Source of the DNA: Toxonevra muliebris
Lineage: Eukaryota > Arthropoda > Insecta > Diptera > Pallopteridae
Reading direction: 5' to 3'
NCBI GenBank assembly: GCA_963691655.1
Contig: OY829329.1
Location: 54,139,408-54,203,407, forward strand
Length of the DNA: 64,000 nt
The notes beneath the pieces are model-generated. The model did no database searches and was not told the DNA's origin. It saw only the letters and a list, made by a program, of their open reading frames with translations. The translations under genes were made by a program, and so were the position numbers. The number at the start of each line of letters is the position of its first letter. The stretch's first letter is position 1. Shown here in pieces: positions 11,648-23,600 of this stretch.

Positions 11648-14600
11648 GTAAGTAATTTTTGAGAAATTATTAATTGGTTTAGGTTATTCGCAAGATTCAA
11701 ATATTTAAACATTAACCCTTCATTGCACTATACATAAACTTTAGCTTTTCTTCGAATTTTTCAGATGGTTTTGAAGTCTCGAGTAGGGTTTTTCATGTAT
11801 TCGAATACTTTAGTTCAGTCCAAGTGGGACGGTCGAAGCAATTTTTAAGTTTTTTTTTTTTTTTGTTTTTTTTGGAACCAACAAAAGAAGTATTCAAGAA
11901 TACAGCACTCAGACCAGTTTTACGTCCATTGTACTATATCCTGTGTTCCATTTCGCTATTCTTTAAATCTACCAGATTTATTAATAAATCTTAGCAGATC
12001 CTGCGGTGTTAGAGAGCTCAGGTGTTCGTCTCCCAACACTTCAGTACCAAATATGCTTACTCTGATCTGGCAGAAAGCAGGGTAGACACTAAGAAAGTGG
12101 TCTGACGTCTCTTCACATTCTTCCTCCAAACCACAGGAAGCACAGAAGGCACTAGATCATATGCAAATGCTTGGCCCAAGATAAGTGACCTGTATATAAT
12201 CCCACCAGCTGCCTACAACTCTTTCTGTTAAGTGATAACAGAAAGTCTGTTAGACGCTTCGAGAGGTAACATGGTCTTTGTCTGTCTAAAGCCCCTCAGT
12301 ACCTCCCATTAACGATTGTAGGTCAAGTCGACCCACTCATTAATGGTAGTCTTGATGGCTGTAGACGACAAAGAGAGTACAGGTTCTGGGCCCAGGAAAC
12401 CAGTTTCCGAACCCCTTCTGTCCAGAAGGTCAGCAGATTAATTTTCTGAAATTCCTGAGTATCCAGGAACCCATTTCAACAGCAGGCTATTGTGTTTTCC
12501 AACACAATCAAGCTTGGATTTACAATACATAACCAGTTTAGATGTGGTTAGAGGATTAAGCAAGGATTTAAGCGCAGCCTGACTGTCACTAAATACACAG
12601 ATATTCCTTTCTCTCCAACCATTATCATTAACATGGTCCATTGCCTTGATGATTGCAAAAATGTCTGCTTGAAAAACAGAAGCATACAACCCAAGAGAGA
12701 AGCGAAGGTGCACTCCATCATTTTCAAAAAAGACCCCAGAACCCGAACAGAATTCTGTTCTGGAGCCGTCAGTGATAATACGCTTACAATCAAGTTTAAG
12801 TTTCTCCAAAGCACCAGCTACATTCAGTTCAGTCCAAGTAGTTCTTAAGTCCGCGAAGTGGTTTTTGAGTATTTAAGTCTGAAGCTCAGCCCTAAAGGAT
12901 ATGTTTCATATGATTCCTAAGTTTTTCAGGTATTCGAAGTACTTTAGTTCCGTCCACAGATTTATTTAATGCGAGTTTTAATAATTCTCAGTTCAGTTCA
13001 GAGAATAATTAAGACGCGAGTTTTCGAGTATTCAAAGCACTTTCAGACCATGTGGGGACGACCTGTATAACTCTAAAGTGCTTTACGTAGCATTTCATTT
13101 CAGTCAAGACAATTGTTAACTTAACGGTCCGTATTCAAGAGAACTCTTAAAACTCGTGTAGTATTTTCGAGCATGCGAAACATTTCAGTCCAAATCACAT
13201 AATTTATGAGTTTCGCTTAGTGTTTTTCTAATACTAGAAACATTTGTTCATATCAAGTGGAGACGTTTCATACTATAATTCTAAATTCTATTCGAAGTAT
13301 CCAAAGCATTTCATACAATTCCCTAGTTTTTCAGGTATATGAAACGCTTTGGTCAAGTTCATATCACCTTTTAATCTATTTTAAGTACCCGCAGAACTTG
13401 GACCCAATCTAAGTGAAAACGGACCATATAATCCCCAAGTTTTTTGATATTCGTAGCACTTCTGTCCATTTAAAGCTTCCCATATATTTTAACTCTTACT
13501 TACTTTTCATAACTTTATTTTCTTAAATAAATCTTCTTTAAATTTCAATTCAAAGATTTGCTGTTTTTGCCCTGGGTTCTTCAGCTTACCCGAATTTTTG
13601 CGCTTTCGGCCAATATGTGGACAATATTCTTGGAGAACTTGGTGGTGAGCGTCTGTTGAAAATTGCCTACGGTGACGAAATGTGCGGGCAAGAACAATCG
13701 TTTCGGAAATGGGCACCTGAAGTATTTAAGGTAAGGTTTAGAATTTTGAACTCAACGGTCAACTAAAGAGTTTATGATTGCCCTAGTACTGGTAAGGAAT
13801 TGAACCATTATAAAATTACAACCATTTGTAAAATTTTATTTATTTTATTTTAAATTCGACTTTTACCGGGTTCTACTATATTAACTTAGGAACGGACCGT
13901 CGAGTTTTTATTTATGTTGAAATTTTTGTTGCTTTGGTACTGGAATGGCATAGTCTAACTATTGACCGTCAATACCGTGCTAGTATTAGTTCGGCTATCA
14001 CTCGAATTTTTTAATGAGAAACTTTTCCCACAACCATTACGCTTTGAAAATATATTTTAAATAACCTCTAATTAACAGCTTGCTTGCGAAACTTTCTGTT
14101 TGGATCCCGAAGAGAGTCTATCCGACGCCTCATTAGCTTTACAAAATGATTCTCTTACGGTGAACAACGTACGTCTGCTACCAGCAAAAACCAAAGGTGC
14201 GCTCGAGCAGTTACTCTCGAAATTTCACAATAAAAAAGTGCATTGCTGTAAAATCAAAAAAACTCCACAAAATCTCACCAATCTGGATAATGCTGAGAAG
14301 ACAACAATACTGCTTGAGATAACAGCGCCCAGTATAGATTATGAACCGGGCGATCATGTTGGCATCTTTCCAGCTAATAATCCAGCAATAGTTGATGGTA
14401 TACTAAAACGTTTAAGCGGTTTCGATGAACCCGATGAAATATTACAGTTGCAGTTACTCAAAGAGAAACAAACCTCAAATGGTATATTCAAATGTTGGGA
14501 ACCACATGATAAAATACCAGCAGACACTTTACGAAATTTACTTTCACGTTTCTACGATATAACTACACCACCATCACGACAAATGTTGACATTGCTGTCA

Positions 14601-17600
14601 GGCTTCTGTGAGGATAATCACGATACCGAACGGCTGCAATTGTTGGTGAACGATTCGTCGGCATATGAAGATTGGCGTCATTGGCGTTTGCCTCACTTAC
14701 TAGACGTCCTCGAAGAGTTTCCATCATGCAAACCACCTGCATCACTGGTATTGGTTAACCTCATGCCGCTGCAATCACGTTTCTATTCGATTTCATCATC
14801 ACCGCGTAAAGTTAACAATGAAATACACTTGACGGTTGCAATCGTAAAGTATCGCAGCGAGGATGGCAATGGTGATGAACGTTACGGTGTATGCTCGAAT
14901 TATTTGGGCGGCTTGCGTGCTCAGGATGAATTGTATATGTTTGTGCGTAGTGCACCGAACTTCCATTTGCCATTAGATCATTCGAAACCGATTATTTTAA
15001 TTGGTCCCGGTACGGGTATTGCGCCGTTCCGTTCATTTTGGCAAGAATTCGAAATGATGCGCGAAATGAATGCTGAGGCTCAGTTGCCAAAGGTTTGGCT
15101 TTTCTTTGGTTGCCGTAATCGTGATGTGGACTTGTATGCTGCAGAGAAAGAGCAACTGGTGCGAGAGAAGATATTGGATCGTGTATTTTTGGCTTTGTCA
15201 CGGGAGACAAATATACCAAAGGTAAATATTTATTAATATATGTATGTAATACATTGCTCACTTGCCACATTTTTGCAATTACTATTTGTCTCTGTAAATT
15301 TTTCAACCAACTAATTTCCTCATTCTTTCCTAATTCTAATTTCCATATCAATCTGTTCCGATTTTTTCGATTTGTTTTGTAATTTCATCCTCATATGCTG
15401 TGAATATTATTTCATTGTTGAATTTTCTTTTGCTTATTTCATCATCATATTACAGACTTATGTGCAGGATTTGATTGAAAAGGAATTCGATTCATTATAC
15501 AATTTGATTGTACTGGAAAAAGGACACATCTATGTTTGCGGTGATGTTACAATGGCCGAGCATGTTTCTCAGACTATCAGGTAAGTAATAGTGGGAGTTA
15601 GGAACTATGTAGCAGATATGCCAAAGGAAGAGAGAGAGAGAATTGTGTTTGCGGTTGGCTTGGCTTGTTACTGATTATTTTTTATGTTTCTGTATAGAAA
15701 GTTAGTTGTTGTGCCAGAGTTTTCCTTGCGACAAATTAATCAAAGGATGAATTCTTTTGATTGTCACATCTTCTGGTTACAGATTTAATACAAAAATCTT
15801 AGTTTTACTAGATTTAAGTTTTAGCAATTTGTTACAACTCAACTAAAGTTCAATAGTTTTTTAAACTTTTCATCTTGTAGTGTAGTGAGGCTTTTTGTTA
15901 TCCACTTTTAAGTGCTTAGTTTCTCCACCCATTCAAACAATTGTATCAGTTTTTTGTATAACTTAAAACTATGCAGTATTAAGTAGGTGCTCGCATTCTT
16001 TTTTCATCTCTCTATTATTCTAGTTATTTTTGGAAAGAATTTTCTTCTTTACAATTTTACAACAACAATCAAAGTATGCTCAAATAATAAAAAACATTCT
16101 GAAAATTTTTTAAATTCTTTAATACATACCTTTTTATACATATTTCTGTTAAATTCGACCACACATATTCCGAGAAAGAAATACCGAAATGTAAGATGAA
16201 AATTCCTTAAAGTCTTTTGCCGACAATTGCTTTCTTTTTAATACCCCACTTTAATTCCATGAGAATAGTTAAATAAACTAAGAAAAACTAAGTAATGAAA
16301 ACAATGAATGAGAATATGAATGAGCAAGAATGCAATCCTCTTAAAATTCAGTTAATTTACCTGCACTTCAAAGTGCGTACAGTTGTGTTCAATGAAAAGG
16401 CAGTGCGCACGGCTTGCTTATTTCTTGATATTATTAAATAATTTCTATCAGTAAATAAAACTGTATTTGCCAGCAACAAAACCTACGGTTAGAACTAAAA
16501 AAAAGTCTTATACGAGCTAAAAAAAGAAACCCCCCCTTTCTGATAAATTATGAAAATTTCTCCTGAAAAAAAAGTTTTAAAACCCGGGATTAAACTTTGA
16601 AAACAAAAAGTTAACCAAACTCAAAAAAAAGTGTGCTCACTTAGTACTAACAACAGATGTTATTTTTCCAGGGTGTTCCAAAGAAAAACAAATTTTTCAT
16701 TTCACTCTTATGTAGGGGAGACTCGAACCATGTTTTGTTTTTTGGCCGAATTTCTTCTATTATAAAATACCTCTATATAAATATAAGAAGATCGTTCAAT
16801 TTCCAAAATTTTTGCTGCATGATATTAAATTTCGATCAATAGATTAGGAGCTTTTAGTGTTTAAAAGGAAAAAAAAAAATGGATGTGTGCAAGGCACGCA
16901 AGATATTTGACTTGTAAACAGTTAAGCTAATTGAATGTCATATACATAAGCTCACATATGTATAGCCATATATAGGGATTTAATGTATAATTTATATGCT
17001 TAGGTAATTCAAATTAAAACAATTATTTTATAAACTTAAAAACTTATTAGATATCATTATTTTTTATATATAATAACCCAATTCACCATAAATTGCAAAT
17101 GGTCTTACATCATTGCAAATTTTTATTCCATATCACATATATTTGTTGTTGTGATAGCATAAATATTTTGCAATTGCACCAAATCGTGAATAGGGCTGTT
17201 ATGTTGTAGTTGCATTATTTTTCTTTTACTCAATGTATCGGGCACTATATGCTCGCATATACGCAGCTGCATTTGCATCCTTTTTTTCGCGCTTTAAGTT
17301 TTTCTTCCTGTTGATTTGAAATTTTATTAGGTATATGAATTTGTACACACATACGTCAAATCAATCCTGAGGCGACGATAAGTGCTTTCCACACTTAACC
17401 TTAGGAAAGCAACAGGGGTGACTAGTCACCCCACTACTTTTTAAAGGCACCGCAAAGAGAGTTGTCTTAACTGCATTTAATAAAAATAAAAAAGAATGTA
17501 TTTTTATTGAAGTAAATAAGTGATTTTATAATAAATAAGTCTGATTTTTTCTGTTTAACATATTTGCTATTTACATAGATAAAAAAAAGTGTTGTCTTTT

Positions 17601-20600
17601 ATAATGCCGTGATTTGCTATCATTATCACTACGTTTTGTTTATACATTTATTGAAACCTAGATTCCTTATTACTTATCATTTTGTATTGTTTTTGTATTT
17701 TAAAAAATATTTAATTTTAATGCAATCTAACTAACCGAATGCAAAACCTATCAAACGCCTGTGTTTGCTACGGCGACTTCTCTGTTTGTATGGTATAGTC
17801 GATCTCCATACGTTTAACACCAACAAATAATTCTGCCACGAATAAATGTACACACACATTTTGTTTTCGTATGCACATATATGTGTGAGTAAATTGATGG
17901 AAACATAAACAAACAAACTCCGCTCGTATTTTAATTTCTCCCTCTCTTCTTCTCTTTGTTGTTTAGAGTAGCACAGTCATGCCGCGCAGTAGTGTGAGCG
18001 AGAGGGGAACTGGACGTTACAGTTATCTTACATCTTACGATACAGTTATTGTTACATTTTACACATTTGAAATTTTGCCCATACCGTGAGCTAAAATGTT
18101 TACACATCAATACGTAGACTCGGGCCACTGTCAAAAATTGCTGAAAAATGATCGAAAATGACTTGCAAATGATAGAAAATGACATAAATAAAGTGAAGAA
18201 TGGACAAAAGAAGCCTAGGATTAAAATAAGAAGCCTCCTGTATAAATTTTCAAAAGATATTTCATGTTTTTCATACAATGGAGTTGTTTCTATTGAGCCG
18301 ACGTATCATCTATTCAAGGCACACGCTTCAAAATTGTTCATCTTTGTCAGACGATGTTGATTTTAGGCGTTTTTTTTTTTGAGGCAATTGCGAGCGAGGT
18401 TGAGCAGTGCTGGTATTTAAAAATAACTTTTCGATGACAAAATAGATCATGACAATCAAAACAAAGGTGGCCCGAGTCTGGGTACTTTTTATAGCCTATA
18501 CCTTTTTTTTTTTTGAAATTTTCATAGACTCAACATTTTTTTAAAGCAGCAGGGGGGTTACTCTGTAGTTCGATTCGAAAGAAAATTTACTCGAATTCAA
18601 ACGATTGGTACTCTAGAAAACATTTTCGAATAATATTTGTTCGATGTTCAGATTTCATTCAGATGCATTCGAATAGAACTGCTTTTTTAATCGAACTACA
18701 GAGTATCCCACCAGGTCTTGTGGATCAATTAAAATAAAGATTTTGAAAATCGGATACCTAGACGTTACGTTACATTCACTAGAGACGCGCAAAGTATGAA
18801 AAATCTTCAAGTAGGCCTAAAAAAAAAAAAATTCGAAGTGATGGAAAATTTTGGTAAACGCAGAACGTCATTATTTTGTATGGCCAACTGTTTGGGTTAG
18901 AACTCCTGTATAATTTTCGTAGCGTCCAAAATGTGGAATGTATTGCCTGCAATATGAGAGCCTGATAATATATCCTGTAATTCATTGTAGTGTGTTCGAT
19001 CTTGCAAGAAATCTGATATTATCATTGGCAGAAACCCGTTTTGAAGCTAGACGAACTTGTTGAAGTACGAAATAAAAGTGATTAGGTTACTCTGATTAAC
19101 TATGTAAATTCCGTACAAAATATGCATAATGTTACTGTAGAAAATTTTGTCAAATTTAATGATGACTGATAAAAAAAAGTACATATAATAAATACCGGTA
19201 ACATTATCGAAAAATTTTCTGTTTGTTCTTTTAACTTCGCATTAATTAAACCTTAGTTAGAAAAACACTAGAAAGAAATCATTTTGAAATGTTTATTTCT
19301 TATGCGGTTTCGGACGTGTTAAAAGATAAACGTTAAACGGCGCTGATTTTATCTCCCTTTTTGCGCAAAACACACAAAAATATTGAGAGAACAACAACAA
19401 ATGAAAATCACTTGCTCTTTGATTTCTTATTTTCTTAATTAACGGTTTTCTGAACCTCTTATTTTTCAAATTCTCTTCCATCAATTGCAAAACCAAATTA
19501 AGGCAAACACAAAAACAAAAGCAAAGCAAAAAATTTAAACTTTCACTTGTAGTCAGGGATGCCAACTTATTTTTTCTTTCTCCCCGATGATCATCGAGAA
19601 ATTCCCCGATTTTCTATCAAATTCCAAGCACTGGTATAATTTCATATTAAAACAATGTGACACGGACTTTTCATATAAACATTTTACACAAACTTCAAAA
19701 TTACTTCCGTTGAGTGTTAATTTAAGAAAAGATGAAGATATAAAGTATTGCATAAGTTAAACGATTTGCTTTTAATCAAAAATGAAATCAATATATGACG
19801 TTAAGTCTCTGAAATTCCCTCGAAAAAGTCAATTTAAATAGTTGAAGTAAAATGAACTGTCTTGATTTTATTCATTCCTGTTACCGACCTATAAGATATT
19901 TTGTGCCAAAGTTCCAAAAGAGAAAGACAGATAGACCAAAAACATACCCAAGCCGAGAATCGAGTTCGGGTCTCCAGAGCCAATTCCTAACGCCTGTGTG
20001 GCATTTTTTTTATCAGCTCGGTGGTTTTGCCATTATCAACCAAGGTTTGTACTTGTACACTTTCTTATAATTCATCTCATTCACTTCATATCGATAGTGA
20101 ATGTGAGAAGTTTATGAGAATTAACCACCTGACCAAGACAGGAATCGAACCGGCAACCTACTGAGTGAAAGTCTTCTGCACTATCCACTAGACTACCAAC
20201 TCTACTTACTATATATGAAAAGTACAGTGCTAGTTTACCTATTTCTTAAGTATTTGTTAAGGAACTTTGTTTTGTTCTGAATTTAAATATTCACTTTTCC
20301 AGCCCTTGCCAAAAAATTTAAGTGCCCAACTCAAATCAATATTTTAATTCTGTTGAAAACATTTGAATGCATTTGGAAGAGTTGGAATTTGGAATATAAG
20401 ACAAAATTTGACAATAAAAAAATAATCTACAAACAGCTCATTCTCCAAATCTCCGCATTAAGTAAAATTCCCCGCAAATCAGGGAATTCCCCGCATGTCT
20501 GTAATTTTTATCTTTGCAACTCTTTTGCGTAAAAATACAATCAAGTGAAAAATGAATGAAAAAAAAACAAACCTACCCTGTGTTTTTCTTGCTTTCTTGA

Positions 20601-23600
20601 TTTGTTATATATTCTTCGGATTTGTTATAACTATATTCTCACTAGCCCTTTCCTTCCGTCTTTCTTTTGTTCTTCTACGTCATTCAAATAATTCCATTTA
20701 AAAAGTATTAATTTCCGTCGTGTGTAATGGCACACACACAGACTATTCCTTTTAATTCATTTTTTCTCGAACTAAGATATCTTGAAATTAATTATTGAGA
20801 ATATTAATGGGTTTGAGTCACCGAGCTGGAAATCCCACAAACACTAATTCGTGTGGATTACCGCATTTCGAAACAATACTATTAGTTGAACTATATATAA
20901 ATAGTAAAATAAATATTTCAAACTAAGTGCAAACTATGATGATGATGCAAACTAAATTTAAGATTATAAATTATGAGTAATAAATGCATTGAAATTGAAA
21001 GTGAAAGGAAGAAAGTAAAATATTAAGTCTCGCTGCAATAATAAAGGGAAAGCCTGTAGCTTTGCAGAAAGTAAATAATTTAAAATGAATTGAACCCTAA
21101 ACTTCACAGTTTAAAATAAGGCAAATTTTCTTAGTTGAGAATAGGTTAGGTTGTAGCGGATGCCTAGAGACACACTTAGACTTGAACGGCCCATTGTGAT
21201 ACCACATGGTAATACAAAATTTCAAAACATACCAGGTATACAAAAATGGAAATAAAACTTTTTTAGACCCCCACAGACAGTGCTCAAAAGTCGATTTTCA
21301 AAAAATGGGTTTAGAAAAATATTCCAACGCTATTGTACTCATAAATAATTGGTGCATCGATAGGAAACTATTCAACTTTCTACCTTTTATAGTATAGGAT
21401 ATATGAAGTGTCAAACTTTAAAAATTCTTCCATTTTTTTTTAATATGATCAATGAACTTTGTGTTGTTATTAAAGCTATCTCAAAAATTCTTCTTGTTTT
21501 TTTTTTTAGAGTGGGATATGCAAATAATTACCAATTCTTTTTATTTTTTTTTTTTGTGCGAAAAATCTAAGTTTAATTTTGCAAAATTCTAACTTATCTC
21601 AAATTTTTTTAAAGTAAATTTTTAACATCAATTTTTTTTCGAATGGGCAAAGTGATTGGGGATGTATTAATACCAGAATATTATTCAAACATTCGGTAAT
21701 TAGAATCTGAAGATAAAAGCTCAATCAATTTGCCCGTTCGAAAAAAAATGGTTTTAAAAAAATTGCCTCTTTTTTTTTAAAAAATGTTTGATTTTGTATA
21801 AGAATAAATTAAAAGTATATAGGTTTTTCCAGTTTTTAACAAAAAGTAAGCTTTTTAAGTTAACCGTAAAGATTTAGAAAACATTTCCAATAGATTTTTA
21901 GTTTCCTCCGACCCTCTAATAAGCTTCATGCGCACCTTGCCGCTTGACCACACTACAAGACCCTTTTTTTAAGATCTGTTGGAAGTGGAGCTAACAAAAT
22001 GACAAAATGATTATAAATTTATTCTTTAAAGTATTGTCCATCGTTAGCCACAACCTTTTCTCATCTTTTTGGTAGCATACGAACTCCGCGTCGAAAGAAC
22101 TCCTCATTTTTTGAGGCTATCCACGAATCGACCTATTTTTTGAGTTCTTCGAAAGAACGGAAGTGCTGTTCAGCCAGGCCATGTGTCATCGATCGGAACA
22201 AACAATGTCTGGAGAATACGGCGGGTGGGGTAGCACTTCGCATTTCAGCGTTTCCAAGTATGTTTTTACTTGCCTTGCAACATGTGGCCGAGCATTGTCG
22301 TGCTGAAGAATAACTTCGTCGTGTCTATTCTCATATTCTGGCCTCTTATCCTTTAATGCTCGGCTCAAACGCATCAATTGTAGTCGGTAGCGGTCGCCAG
22401 TGATCGTTTCATTCAGTTTCAACAGCTCATAATACACGACACCTTTCATATCCCACCAAATACACAGCATGAGCTTGGATCCATGGATATTCGGCTTTGC
22501 CGTTGCATGCATGTCCGGGCGGTCCCCATGATTTTTTACGCTTTGGGTTATCTTAACGTATCCATCGCCAGTCACAATACGATGCAGAAAACCCTTTCTT
22601 TTCTGTCGTTCAATCAGCAGTTCACATGTGAAAAATCGTCGTTCGACGTCTCTCGGCTTCAATTCGTACGGCACCCAATTTCCTTGCTTTTGAATCATTC
22701 CCAATGTTTTTAATCGTTTAGAAATGGTTGATTGATCAACTCCTAAAGATTCTGCAAGTTCTTGTTGCGTTTGACATGAATCTTCTTCGAGTAATGCCTT
22801 CAATTCTTCATCTTCGAACTTTTTCGGGCCGCCTGAACGTTCCCTGTCTTCAACATCAAAATCACCACTTTTCAAACGGGCATACCACACCTGACACATT
22901 CTAACGTCTATAGCACAGTCAGGATAAGCTTCAGTGAGTAAACGATGTGCTTCAGTTGCGTTTTTCTTTAAATGGAAGAAGCAAATTAAAACTTCCCGCA
23001 AATGTTGTTTTGTTGGCACGAAATTCGACATTTTCAACTATAGTAAAACACTTTTGTAAAATTATGAAAATTATTTGATAGATCCACTCTTATAGTATTT
23101 TTGGCGCTCTTCGAGATAGAATAGCTTGTCAATGTCAAAAAAATGGCGCGTATGATAGATATGAAACTTTTTTATTTTGAAAAAAAAATCCTTGACATGT
23201 AGCACAAAGGTTTGACTATGGAAACTTCCTTTAAATTGTACAGAAAGTTTCAAAATACAAAATTTTGTTAAACTGATGGGTTAAATCATTTAAAAGTTAC
23301 TTTACAAATTATATTTAAATGACTTTTGTTATATGTTTATGTTACTTAGGTCACAAATGGGTTAAATCGTGGTCATCAATGGGTTAAATCAACTAAAATT
23401 AACATAAAAAGTATAGCTCAAATGAGTTTGGTCGAAAAAAATTAATTTTCGAATTTTGAGCACTCACTTATATGGAGCGGCCCCAGTCAGTGTACGTCAG
23501 GCTGAGGTATGAAGTTAAAGACTCGGAAGCGAATTCCTCCTTAAATTCATTTTCCAAAAAAAAAAATGTAATTATAATTGGTAATTAACATTTTCATTGT

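Larger units (their letters stand above)
15581..19545. other. Large copy A intron, left part: AT-rich, few features
   Basis: This is the start of the 9.5-kb intron 15581-25131. A perfect 18-base palindrome lies at 17415-17432 and a small inverted-repeat element at 18553-18712. Nothing coding was recognised. Confidence 0.55.

Noticed and set aside
14992..15351. Minus-strand open frame of 119 codons
   Set aside because: It lies opposite the conserved FAD/NADPH exon of Nos copy A and its splice donor.
20130..20203. Functional tRNA gene on the minus strand
   Set aside because: A and B boxes are present, but the acceptor and other stems do not pair and the segment continues into a SINE body.
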